Shown here: one piece after another, positions 1 to 12,000 of the stretch | How the letters are laid out: each line of letters begins with the position of its first letter | How positions within the stretch are numbered: position 1 is the first letter of the stretch | Assembly: GCA_038501195.1 (NCBI GenBank) | Contig: JBBPUQ010000010.1 | Coordinates: 3,842,001 to 3,906,000, forward strand | DNA: 64,000 nucleotides | From: Nemania diffusa | Taxonomy: Eukaryota; Ascomycota; Sordariomycetes; Xylariales; Xylariaceae | Direction: 5' to 3' | The notes under the pieces: model-generated | What the model was told of the DNA's origin: nothing | Seen by the model: only the letters and a program-made list of their open reading frames with translations | The model's database searches: none | Program-made: the position numbers and the translations under genes

Positions 1-890
1 TTTTACATAAAAAATCTATTAGTTTTAAAAATACTAAATTATAAAAACTATAGCTTAAGATTTTTTGAATATTAATAAAAATAAATTCTTTAATTAAAAA
101 CAAAAGTAATTATAGACCTTATAAAACCAAACGAGAATTATTGCTAAATAACCTTTATTTCAACCCTTAGATTATTAGCCATTGTCACATCAGACAATCA
201 TAAAAAACATTATTGAGCATTTTACTTAAAGAGATGGACATTTCAAAACGGTAAATACAACGTATGTAAAATTCTGAAAATGTATAATGAGAGCATAATT
301 GGTTAAGTTTGTACTATATTACAATCATAAGTGTTCTAATCCATATCACTGCCTCATCTCTCTCTTTAATAGATGAGTAGAAGGTTGTAACATCGCAGCC
401 GTTAGCGCATATGAGGAACGATAAGTAGTTTAGTGCTCTCGAAAAGATTCTAGCTATGGTAGAATGTCGGAAACGTAGGGCTGGGCTAAAGTATTTCATA
501 TAACCTGTTATTGGTGATTGTTGTTCATTGCAAGGATTGAATCTAGTAGTCGTCATGTTAAAGCATTTAAATTTGCGATATATACCAGAGGGTAACTATG
601 CGTTTTGTTATTTAGAAGTGTTTTAAGCTTAGTTATTTTTTAATATTATCTGTTAAATATATTATTTAATACGCTATTTATAACCATAACGATTAATTTA
701 AACTAAAAAACGTTTCATCATAAAACTTACCTGAAAAGCAGACTAGGTAAACTATCGAAGTTTTAACCCCTTTAACAATAGCAAAATAGTTGAACTTTGA
801 TAATCAAAAAAAAAAAAGGAAAGTAGCAAACTTGAGCACCCTTAAATTAACGGACTCCCATGTGTTTACATAACCACTAGCGCTGTCACA
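1..890. other. AT-rich left flank, no supported gene
   Basis: The stretch is moderately AT-rich with scattered G and C, less extreme than the RIP-type blocks further right. A stop-free run on the minus strand (314-556) has no recognised domain and is not called a gene. It probably is the degraded edge of a repeat lying to the left of the window, but no terminal repeat or target duplication is visible, so that is inference. Confidence 0.5.
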
Positions 891-2459
891 TTATCCTAAA
901 ACTCGCTTTGTAGGGGCAGGCAAGAGATCCAGTAATTCGGACACATCCTCCAGGGTTTCCAACCCTACGACTAACTTTTCAATCTTCTCCATTCGATCAT
1001 GATCGATAGCTGATGCAGCAAGCCGGCGGTACTTCAATCGGATCTCTTCATCAGTAATAGGGGGATCGTATCCCTTTGGCATGTTCACAAGTTCCTCGAC
1101 TTGGAAGCCATCATCGAATTCCACAACCACTTTGGCACCGGCTACGTGGTGAAGTTGGTCAAAATGAGTGTCATGGTAGCAGGTCGTCTTATACACCAGG
1201 TCCCAGATTTCATCGCGGTTTAGCGTACTATTCGCGAATTGCGCCAGGAGAACTTGACGATCCACAAGCTGCACCGCACCAATGTAAGCCGCATTCATCT
1301 GTGCACCAGTCTCGGTCATAGGTCTCTCCTCTGGTGCCCATCCATCATGAGCAAAGATAGCATGTGAGAGGTAAACTTGTATTTTCGCAATTCGGGACAG
1401 ATTTTCGGGAGCAAACCGATCTGGGTGCAATGCTTGTAGCTTTGCCAAGGCCTCGATCTGACCGTGACAGCCACCGACGCAGGCGTACAACTTGATACGG
1501 ATGTTCATTATCTCCCATGTGCTTCCGAGTGCTGCTACTACTCTGCGGGAGTCGTACTGTGGTGTTTGGCCATTACCTTGGCTAAACATGCTCAGGAACC
1601 CACCATATCGGCGCTCGAATACTTTCTTGATGCCGACGTACCCGTTGCGACAGAGAAGAGCACCGAAGAGGCCGTTGCGTGCTGCAAAGGCATGCTGTAC
1701 GCGTTTTACCATCCCCTCGTACTGGGCTGCCATCAGACCACCGGCCTGGGTACAAGCCACACCAATCGCCGATTCTACGTCATCGGCTGAGAGTCCAAGC
1801 AGTTTGGAAGAGGCGGCTGCGGAGGCAGGGCAGCCGAAGACAGGTCCAGAGTGCCATCCGCGTGTAAGCAAGTCTGTCCCTCCGCAGCCAAGGCCAGCTC
1901 GAGGTCCAGTCTCAAGTCCGACCACGGTGGCGAGAAGAAAATCGAGACCTGAGACAACCTTCTTGCCCCCCTTTGTCGAGATATTAGGATTCGAAATCAC
2001 CTGCGCCGCAGCGAAGAGGGCAGGTAGGACGACCGCAGCTGAGTGCAACGGTGCGCCGCTGTGGTAATCATCGAGTTCGGTGGCTTGAATGAAGGCGCCA
2101 TTCAACACGGCTGCCGCAAGAGGGCCTAGGGACTATGGACAATAGGCATTAGCATAATCAGTGGAGTATAGTGAAGATGCTACGAGTCTCACTTTTTCGT
2201 ATCCTATGACAGTACAGTATCCCGGTGGCTCGAAATCCACGACGGAGGCCACGCATTCTTCGGACCACGGCACTCGGGCACCAACCAGTCCGCAGACGAT
2301 ACCATCGAGAATCAGGTGCTTTGCTCGTTCCAGTACGTTTGTCGGTACATCTTTCACCTGAAGATCTGTGACCCATTGGGAGAACTGAGAAGTCACACCA
2401 TTGTTCTCATCCAGAGCAGGGTCCTGCAAATGAGCATCATTGGGGTCCGAGACTACCAT
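891..2459 (-). CDS. cis-aconitate decarboxylase-like protein (MmgE/PrpD family)
   Basis: Predicted 502-residue MmgE/PrpD protein in two exons (2459-2193, 2132-891); the 60-nt intron 2192-2133 has GTGAGA, a GCTAAT branch and CATAG, and removing it restores the conserved run GYEK-SLGPLAAAVLNGAFIQ. The start is the first ATG and gives about the length of Aspergillus terreus CadA. The sequence is closer to the cis-aconitate decarboxylase branch (CadA, animal IRG1) than to 2-methylcitrate dehydratase: GARVPWSEE, ATELDDYHSGAPLHS, GWHSG, GMVKRVQHAFAARNG, CHGQIEA and NAAYIGAVQLVD hold the His, Lys and Tyr positions of the decarboxylase active site as I recall them. Such enzymes convert cis-aconitate to itaconate; homologues in alkylcitrate clusters act on alkyl-aconitates. 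The neighbouring FAS alpha and citrate synthase favour the alkyl substrate (inference). There is no targeting peptide or C-terminal peroxisomal signal. Confidence 0.88.
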
Positions 2460-4205
2460 TATGACGAATATATGGCTATTCTGGCTTGTTTACTCCAATT
2501 AGTACAGGCCTTCTCTTGGAATAGGAGAATGGTCTATACTGTTTATCATCATTATGTTGTAACCAAGTCATTCTGGACCAAGCCCAGATATCTAGGATAC
2601 TCTGCATAGCCAACGCGAATCAAGCCCTAATGGATTGGAGCTCGGCCGGCGGCCTCTAACCCCTCAGCAAGCGGACCTGCCGTCCGGTTCCGGTACGCAC
2701 ATAATCTCTGAAGGCCAGTCGGAGACCTAGACGTAAAGCATGCGTCCGATACTGCCCCGAGAAGAAGTAACGTATCTCGTGGATGATCGCAATCGCTTTG
2801 TTTGGAGCCATATCTTCTTGGCTAGCAGGCCATACAACAAGCTACAACGTTACAAACCTGGCGATAGACTACAACGCTACAAACCTAACCGGTGAAGATC
2901 TTTGACAAATGATCAATCTAGGGAGGCACTCAAACCCCAGGATAGCATTGCGATTCGATCTCCTTATTTGTCTTATCGTAACGATTATCTTGCGTAGCTA
3001 GCCCAAAGGGCTCTACGTTGTTTTTCGGTTTCGGTGTGCGGGCACCGAGAAGAGCTCAGGAAGTGTGAATTTGAAAATATGTGATTTGCCTTCGTCTTAG
3101 ATTTCTAAAACAGCGGCCCAGCCTCTCCGCGACCGAGTTTTTCTATCGACTCACACAGCACTGTACGTGCGTATGTTTATCAAATAATGTCTTAGTCAGT
3201 CAAGATCTGGCTAATGGAGACTCGATCTTGTCCCACACCCTAGGAAGATATTAATCGACTTGTAAAAGCATACGATCACGATGGATTCTACCGGTCGTTA
3301 GCGCTGAGAAGCCCTTAGGTTAGACGTTTTGTATGATTACATACTTAGACTTCTGACTAATACCAGGGAGGTAGATCCATGTCAACGGATGGACCCGATG
3401 TGGCTCTTCGGTCTCCGGCGACCGATACACGAGAGAGTTCCACCTACGTACTTATCACAGTTAGTACCTACAGTATACGCTTAGGTCAGGGCCTTGATCT
3501 GCCTTAACCAGGCCGACATGGGTCCTTGATTCAAATACTTAGTCTCAGTGTATAACTGCGGGGTTACTGCTCTTCGAGAGGGGTTAAGTAAATATGGGGC
3601 CTAAATTGACGGGTTTCCGCCTTGATATTACGTGACATGGATTCCTGAAATCAGGGAACAATGAAATTTCCACTTGCCGTTCCCCCCTCCTAGCACATGT
3701 TATATATCGATGCGATAAGGTTCAACTAAGGGCGAAGGAGGGGTATAGAAAAATATTACTAAGATGATATATTCTGATTAACTATCAGTTTGTCTGTAGA
3801 ACCAATATGTCGCGGAATCGGTCATAGATGAGTAAGTCAGCCAATTTGAGTATGTTAAGGGTTCTTAAGGGACTTGTCGTATCCCGCGAGTGATGAGCGG
3901 TTTGGTCATCATGGGGAAAGATGCTCAAACTAGGAGAGAAGGAATACAGATTGATGATAATATTTTATTTGTGAGCAGGTGAGACCTGTAGTGGGGGGAT
4001 TGTGATTAACACCTGTGACTTTTTACGGTTATATGAAATTCTTTACTGTCGGCTTGAATAGTCCTTGAATTTATCTAATGATACACGTCGTCGTCTTAAA
4101 TACATATTATTCATTAGTACATATCACTTGGGCAGCATCATTCACGTAGCATTTCTCAATATAGTGTCTTCATCAATGACAATTCTATTTGTGCAAGCCA
4201 GCCTG
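2460..4205. other. intergenic region upstream of the decarboxylase gene
   Basis: Non-coding between the decarboxylase start and the 3' end of the Zn2Cys6 gene. It holds the decarboxylase promoter, including a CGGCCG palindrome at 2643-2648, 184 bp upstream of the ATG. A 51-codon ATG-to-stop frame on the minus strand (2811-2656, beginning MAPNKAIAIIHEIRYFFSGQ) is of normal composition but matches nothing I recognise; it could be a small gene, a terminal exon or a relic. Nothing else was recognised. Confidence 0.5.
2656..2811 (-). other. small unrecognised ORF (51 aa)
   Basis: A short ATG-initiated frame beginning MAPNKAIAIIHEIRYFFSGQ and ending in TAG. The product is basic and rich in Arg and Leu in its second half. 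There is no recognised motif, no obvious splice partner and no neighbour that explains it. It may be a last exon of a decayed gene. Confidence 0.15.
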
Positions 4206-6834
4206 TTATGAAGGAAACATCTCCTTCCAAAGATTCATGCCCATGCCCCAACTTTGATCATTCACCATACTGGTATCGAACTGAGGCCCGTCTAGATAGA
4301 GACTACTACTTGATGATGACCCTTGCCCCGCGGCTATACTCATAGGATCTGTGAGAGGCGTAGACACACCAAAAGATGCCAATTCTGCTTCGCTAAGGGG
4401 ACGACAATATTCTTTTTCTGAGGATGACGACATTGACGATGCTAGCGAAAAGCCTCGACCAGACCGAAGGCGTCCGATACCATCACCACTAGTGGATGCC
4501 ATTATTATAGAAGCAGAGTGGCTGGGTGGGCGTGAGCCGGATGAATCGACGTAAGCCATAGGTATAGGCTGTGCTTTGATGTCAGACACACCAAGCAAAT
4601 TGCGTGTTGTCTCCTCAACAGTCTCGAGGACCTCCAGTAACCAACTTATACCGACTCCTAGTCGACTAAGATAAGTCTGGGGCAAATTAGGATGCTGCAT
4701 GGCTTTTATACAGCAACTGAGGTGCCTAAATAGCTCGATATCGCCACTAGCCACTTCGTCCGAGGATCCAGATTTACCCAGATTTTGTAGATGAAAGCGG
4801 ATCAACTCAGTGAGCGATGCGATAGGGTAGTTCTGCAGCATACGAGCTAGCGATGACAGGCTTAGCGTAGAGACTGGCATGCTTACGACGCTGGCAATCG
4901 CCCTTAGACACGCACGCGCATGGTCGACTAGTTGCCTTTGGATATAGCTCCTCCGATCGCATCGCAGAATTAACACTTGAGTAAGGTGGTAACAGTACTT
5001 AAGTTCGAGACGGCGAGGATCTAGCTCTGGTCCGAAACTTGTATCGGCTGATTCCATGAGTCCGCTGTATCGCTGGGCCCAAGAAACTGCTAAGTCGGTC
5101 ATGCTCGAGACTCGCTGCGCACGTATTTTCACACCGGCAAGAGAAGCTCTCGTGGAGTAGAGGGCGAGATAGATCTCCTCCCAAACACGCATCATATGAT
5201 CAAATGCGCAGCTTATCCTCGTATTAGGTGCCGCCTCCTCTGTGCCATCATCGATCTCTATTTCCGAGTCAAATAGATATAAATCGCACGGATAGCCCGT
5301 AAGAAAGGTGCGGCACTTGTCCATGGCGTATACGACGCGAAATAGGCGATCTCGCGTTGCCCTTTCAGAATCTTGCGCATCGGTTTTGGGGGCCCTCGGC
5401 CGATGGATTCCTACAATACGGGCCAAGTGACATGCGGTTTGGCAGGTTTTTTCAAATACGGTGTTCCCATAAAATTCTTTACCTACAAGAGCCTACTCCG
5501 TTGTAGCAAATATCAGTTTCTCATTCCACTTTGCTGCCATTCCCGCAGCGGGAATATAGGGGTTGAAGGGCAAGGAAACGGCCTACCAGAGTCAACAGGG
5601 CTTGGATATTGACAACCGAGGGACGGGTGAATGAGTCAAGATTGGCGATAGCACGATCGCAATTTCGAAGAAATGAGGACATAAGCTCGTGATGCATGCT
5701 CTTGGGATGGGATTTGGAGACGCTCGCGGCCTGGGCCTCGAGCCCAAGGCCTAATACGACGATGTTAGTGAAAATCAAGGCCCACGGACTATTGTCCACC
5801 GGTTGCTCTGCAGCATAATGGGCATCCACAGCGTGACGAAGCTCCGTTTCATCGAATATGGGGAACGAGGCGTTGAAGCTGTAAAGAAAGCTTTCGATAA
5901 ATAGATCCACCATCAACCGAGGAGGACTAGAAACAGGGCGGTTGTCGTCGATAACATCGGGGTTGGGACATGGCCCCTCAAAGGGGAAAGAATTTCGGAG
6001 GTGCTGTAGAGTGACTTGGATGCCGACCTCCTGGAGCTCGTAGGGGACGTCTTTGCCATCATCACGGGTCATCAGACTAGAAATTTGTTCGGCGACTCCT
6101 CGAATCAAGGTCAACGAAGCGGGCGAGTCAAACACTGACTCTCCAGCGTGGCCATATGTCAAGCCATTTTGTAAGAAAGGGCTATTCTCAGCTGAATAGG
6201 CCTCATTGCCGGGGAAGTCAAAGGTTGTTTCATTGGCGCTAGGGAGCATGAAATGGCTGCTGTTCTGGAGACCACGACGGAGGGTGCCTAGGGCAGAGGC
6301 TGTTGAAGGGGAGGTGCTAGAGGCCATGGCAGCGGCGCCGCTCGAGTTGGTACTTTCACCAGCACCACTGGCAGCAGCGCCATGAGCCCCGCAAGCACTG
6401 GAATTATAGGTACGACTGTGACAACACGGCTGAGCGACGATATTGCGTGTCAGGCTGGCCAACTGATTGAGCGTCTGATGCACTTCATCAAGGCGGTCCA
6501 TAACGCTGGAAAAATCATCTCTGAGTTGCTTGGTGTGGTTGACGCGTCTGAACGTACTTGACCAGCTGCAGAAGACGGCAGCCTTCCGACAGTTGGAGCA
6601 TTCTGGTTGTTGGCGATCACAGCGTACCTTTCGAGATCTGCACTGATCACAGGCCGCCGGAGGGTTATCCTCGTTGCGGGATCGCTGCCGTTTGGCAGTG
6701 TCACGGCCACGATTCCCGACTGTGTTCGTATCACCGTTGGTGTTACTCTTGTTGCTGCTGGTGTCACTATTGCTGTTACATTCGACAGTATTCGCAGTCT
6801 GGCTGGCACGACGCCCTCTTTGGGTAAAAGCCAT
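4206..6834 (-). CDS. Zn2Cys6 binuclear-cluster transcription factor
   Basis: Predicted 844-residue nuclear regulator in two exons (6834-5587, 5492-4206). The 94-nt intron 5586-5493 (GTAGGC..GGAGTAG) joins NIQALLTL to ALVGKEFYGNTVFEKTCQTA in frame, continuing the fungal-specific middle homology region (PF04082). The N-terminus is low-complexity (Ser/Asn/Thr). The zinc cluster follows at about residues 62-89: CDQCRSRKVRC then CSNCRKAAVFC, spacing C-x2-C-x6-C-x6-C-x2-C-x6-C. A heptad-like segment after it (DDFSSVMDRLDEVHQTLNQL) suits dimerisation. The middle region carries FNASFPIFDETELR and, in exon 2, ARIVGIHRPRAP and TGYPCDLYLFDSEI. The C-terminus is Ser-rich and probably activating. Its position between the decarboxylase and FAS alpha genes makes it the likely pathway regulator of the cluster (inference); CGG-type sites lie in the FAS alpha/citrate synthase promoter. 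Confidence 0.9.
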
Positions 6835-9057
6835 CTATCAGATAGGGCTGTGGAGATTACTAAGTGAGTAGTCAGGATGGGAATGCCATAGATGTTCGAA
6901 GTTGCAAGCTAAGGTTACAGTGGACAATGGGGGCCGAACGAAGGGCGTAACACAACTCACTTGTAGATTTAAATAGCAACCGCTGAAACCATATATCTCA
7001 AATGGCTATGAAAGCATGTGCTTGGGTATACCAAGACTTTGCCTTGCTGCACACCTCTGCAGAAGTCGTCTATCCGGACTCCGGAAGAGACTAGCAATGC
7101 CGATGACGAGCCTCTATCTGCCATTGCTCTAACCAAAGCTGCCGCAATCGCTATCTTCTGAGGCAATAAGACAGCTGTAACTGTATGGTGCGGGTAAATT
7201 GCAGTATGCGAGCTTGTCACCTACAGGACCCTAGCATCAGCGTCCTCGGGCATTTCCTCCACCTTGTATGCAGCCTATGATTGGTCATGGGGATTGCCAT
7301 TGACTCTCTTGACAACATATATGTAAACCTTCATTGAACTTTATCGCCTTTCTTGAATTACACTCAAAGGCGCCATGATCGTCACACATTGCTGACTGCA
7401 TGCAGTCTGGTAGCCTACACTTGGCTTATGTGCTGACTATACCCTTATCCCCACAGCCCGGTATTTCAAAGCAGGTCATACTGGCTTGACAAAACACGTG
7501 CATCAAGCTGTTGTTTCATGATGTCACCGCTGAGGTTTTGTTAGAAACGATATGCATTAATGCTGACGAATAATTTGCATAATTTCCGTGCATTCCGACT
7601 GCCAGTTCATAACTTGAGACGGGATTTGACGAGAGGGAACCTACAACGTCGTAGACTCTAGAGAAGCAGTTGCGGTACTGTGGGTTGATAATAGTGCTAA
7701 CAGGTAGGCTCTCGATGTATGTACGCTCTGTCTCTTTTCTAGCTGGGGATTTATTTTCTAGCCCTAGCGTGTAACCTATGCCTATTGTGGCGTTACAATG
7801 CCGTATAACACTGCGAGCTGATCTACAGTACCTAGTCTAGCTACTGCGTACTTACACGTGTAGCGAGAGCCTCGGGTCTAGGCGTTCCTATACGCTAGGC
7901 AGATTCAGGAGCCGGCTTATGTCGGTACCACTCCGTAGGCCGTGCCCTTGTTTTAAATTTCAAAAAGCTTATTTATCATCATGCTTGTCATATTAGTTAC
8001 CGCGGGACTGCGGTATGTACGTACTAACAATATGTACGTGCTCCGGTATGCTGCAGTCAGATTAGGTACCGTAGATAGATAAATAGATAAATAGATAAGT
8101 AGGTGGATAGTTCGCTAAATGGCTATCTAATGAATGCCTAGATATAAATAGATGTATATAAACTGATAAATAGATAGATAAACAGACGCAGAGAAGGATA
8201 AGATAGTTCGATGCCTCTAGGTATTTCGTGCCGCCCTTCCCCTGCGACACGGTGACCCTTTGCCCCGGCCGGAGCGGAGTGCTGAAGAGTATGTACTCCA
8301 CAATACTGTATATAGGTAGGCAGGTCTGCCGTATATACCTAGATTATATGTATGTACATAGGTAGATATATGCGTGGGTATTAGAAATGGTATCATTTTA
8401 TCATGGCCCTATTATCATCTTATTATTAAACGTAAGGTGAATAAATGCGAGCCCCTCTCATGCCTCAAATAAGACTATTCTGTACTAGCAGGGTTCGTTC
8501 TTCGGTCTATCGTCGATTTTGCCCGCTTTCCCCTTAGCGGCCCCCATTATATCAAATTTCAAGGTTACATCTTGGCCCGTCGACTACCTCTTCGGCCTGA
8601 CTCTCTGTCCTGCTCAGCAGAGTGCTCAGGTATCATCGTGAGCCCTCATCTCAGCGATCCGAATTCAAATCGGCGGTAGACTGCCAAGCAGCTGTACCAT
8701 GGTTCACAGATAGATATCTTATGTACATACATGAATTCTTATCACGCACTGAGTAGTGAGATGTTAAGGCCGAAGTGACAGGCGTCAACTAGGACATAGG
8801 TATGCCGTCAGCCCCCACCATGCAATACCTTTTCATGCAGTAGTTAGGTCTGCGCATAGTCACTGATAGGTAATAGGCATACACACATGTATGTCGATAG
8901 TACCTTTACCTAACTCTCATGTAATACGTATGTAGGTACTATTTAACTTGATAAGAATCTCACCGTAGATGATTTGGGCAGTAGAAAAAAGCCTCTTATG
9001 CAAGCACTAACAAGAATGACTAAGCGCTTAAGTACATAATCAAAATTCATGAACAAC
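6835..9057. other. intergenic region with short tandem repeats
   Basis: No coding exon with a recognised domain. The first few hundred bases hold the promoter of the Zn2Cys6 gene (read leftwards). The middle contains a GATA/GATAAA-type microsatellite (about 8070-8190) and repeated TATGTAC/GTACATA words. The right end is the 3' flank of the FAS alpha gene. Confidence 0.5.
8070..8190. repeat. imperfect tetranucleotide microsatellite (GATA/ATAA)
   Basis: Runs of GATA and GATAAATA words dominate, interrupted by single substitutions. A stop-free minus-strand frame crosses it (8062-8301) but its translation is a Tyr/Ile/Ser repeat, which is what this microsatellite would give, so it is not a gene. 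Confidence 0.7.
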
Positions 9058-12000
9058 TTATCCTCGTCCTGCACTCCCATTGGATAACCTTGCCTCTGGA
9101 TCAAGCAGATTCAAATTGTTAGAACGCGGCCATGGCCCTTCCTTCTTCGCCTTGAACACAGTGTTCTGCATCATGGCCAGTTGAAACGCTCGATCGGTTC
9201 GATTACGACGCGTCATGACACGCTGTCGATAATCCTCGTATCGCTCTGCTGTTATGGCTGCGAACAGTAGGCGTGGCGATGTCATGATAACAAGGCCTCC
9301 CTTCTGGCCAAATCCGAATGAAGTCAGCATGCAAGCCTTAATATTGTTGGTCTGAATACTCTCCGATGGATAAACAAGGTGCTCGTAAGCTTCGAGGGCC
9401 ATCTCTACGTCGTCTAGGTTACGATTGCCTGGAATTATACCAGTGTTCAGTACCTGGAGACAGCCGTTCAACATCCATGCTCCCGCTGCGCCCTTGGGAT
9501 GTCCCGTCAGGTACTTCTGGCAGATCACTAGCAGGGGGTTACCCCTGCTTCGGCCGAGGTGGTTCATCTGTTGGTTAACCACTTGGCTCTCGTTTTTGTC
9601 GTTTGCCTTGGTTGACGTGCCATGGAACGAAGCCACCCTAATATCGTCGACCGTTAAGCCCCATGCTGCTAGCGCACACCGCATAGGAGATAAAAGGGGG
9701 TCAAGCTGCCGAATGTTGCTATTCCACATCCACTGTGCATCGCGCTTCCGGCAATCGGCTGCCGCCTCAGTAATGCGCGCATTAGGGGCATTCTCGGCGC
9801 TGGGAAGTATCGTCTCCGGTTGCGAAAGACGCCATCGGTCAATGTCAGCTATCTCCTTCTGTAGTTTGGCTCGGCGGTACGGCAAGCTTAGAAGGGGCGA
9901 GTGTGCTGCTGATGGTGCCTCTCGCGCAGCCGTTAGGATGCCTTGCCCGGGGGCTGGCACGGAGCGGCTGATCCCGTCTCCTCCTAGCTGCGTGTAGGCT
10001 ACGATGCCATATATTGGAAGTCCCATTTCTAATGCCAACTCTGCCGTCATGACGAGTTGTACTCCGCAACCAGCGGACTCCATAAACCCCGCACGGGAAC
10101 TCGCCATCGGACGGGACATCTCAGAGGGCAGCATACCCCGGGCTGTCTCGTTCTTCCCATTGCTTGTAGCTTTCATGTTGTGGAACTCGTGAGACATCTC
10201 TTCAGCAAAATCGTCAACGCCACCCACCAGGGCGACCTTAACACGGCGGGACTGGATGGCCTCACATGCAGCATCTAGGGATTCGACTGCCGTAGCACAA
10301 GTTCCTGTAGGCGTCTTGATTGGACCCGCAGCTCCAAAGATAAGCATATTCGTCCAAGCCGCCATAGAGTTAAGATAGGATTCTTGAAGGATGTCGCTCT
10401 GCACGGGCTTCTCAAGATACCGTTCTTGATACATGCGACGAGCGGCAGTAAGGCTACCTACCCCCGTACCAAGGCAGTTGGCGAACTCAGAAATGTGGAT
10501 GTATTGATACAGTTCGTAAGGATCCTCGATACCAGAACTATACATAGCCTCACAAACACAGCATAGAGAGTATAGCGTGATCGGATCGACCTGGTTGATA
10601 ATGTCCTCCGGGATACCGTAAGTAGCCGGATCCCATCCGCTAGGTACCTGTCCAGCCACAAATTGATCGGTAGGGATTGATTTCGGGACCAGGAAAGTCG
10701 CACCGCGTTTCACAGTAACAACCCAAGTTTCGGAATTCGACCCCGACTTTGGTGAGATTGTTGCCTTGTCCCCGTGCCGAAGTTTGAAAGCCTTGGCGAG
10801 ATGCTCAGAAGCCTCAAATGGCGGCAGATCATCATCGATGACTAGCTCATGTAAAAACTCCTTGCGCGCTGGATCGTAGCCATCCAGCTGTGTAGGATCA
10901 ATAACACGTATCCCCGCATGGCTCATGATATGTGCTTCATATCTCGCCCGAAAATCTGCTTCTTCTACGGGTTCAGAAGTCTTCTTATCGACCCAGCCGA
11001 CGTAAGGCTTTCCTTTGATGATCCCATCGAAGTGTTTGATCAGTCCCATTATCCAAGCCATCTCCGTGAGGCCGTCTTGGCTGAAATGACCTGACTTCTC
11101 CATTTCCCATCGCGTTCGTGATGAGCCCCAGGGTCCGAGCTCTGAAAACCCGGTGATCACAACAGTGCGGCTGAGGTCTACAATATCAACCAGCTCTTCG
11201 AGGTCTGTGGTCATGCGTGCATGATCAGATAGTTTAGGGAACATTTGGCGGATATTCGATCGCACTCTGCTTGGTTTAGGAGTTTCACTGTCCTTCGATT
11301 CAGCCGGTGCACCATGCAGCACGGCTTTATGCTTAAGTCGCTCGCTCACCAGGGCTTTTCGTACCCTGCGCGTTGTAGTTATCTCCTTGCGGATCGCCGA
11401 GATTTTCTTAAAATCCTTGAATCCCTGAAGCCCACCGCTTAGGTCCGCATAAACAGGGCTGATGTCTGCCAACGTTATGATAGAAGGACAGAGTAGCGCT
11501 AGAACGTTCAATGCCATCTCAGCAGGTGAAAAGGTGAGCACGCCAAGCTTCTCAATACCCTCCGCCACGATGTTGTTGGCACTCATGAGACCAGTTCCAC
11601 GCGTCCAGCCGATTACTGTCCCAATAATAGAAACTTGGGTTGACCAACTCTCGGAGTGGAAGCGGTTGAAAAGAGCCTCTAAGCCTAGCTTAGACTCGGA
11701 ATATAGCCCGTCCCCTCCGAAATCGCCGTGGTTGGGTGAGAGAGGCAGGATGACAGCCGCTGGTCTACCCCTGATCTTTTGCTGGTCTTTAGCTTGTGCT
11801 ATTGAGCCTAATAGCCGTTCCACGTTGACTAACATTGCACGGTGAGCAAGCTCGGAGCGACCATCTAGGCCATCTAATTGTCGCCCAGCTTCGGGAATAG
11901 CAGCAAATGGGATAACGAAATCGAGGTCTAAGCCAAGCCCGCTCTTTTTGTCATATATGTATGCGACTAATCCCTCGCAGTCTTTTTTACTAGCCGCATT

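Noticed and set aside
1492..2067. 191-codon plus-strand ORF
   Set aside because: Antisense shadow of the decarboxylase gene, no domain.
891..2459. 2-methylcitrate dehydratase
   Set aside because: Same superfamily, but the motifs GARVPWSE, ELDDYHSGAPLHS and the GMVKRVQH block follow the cis-aconitate decarboxylase branch as I remember it. A phylogeny would settle it.
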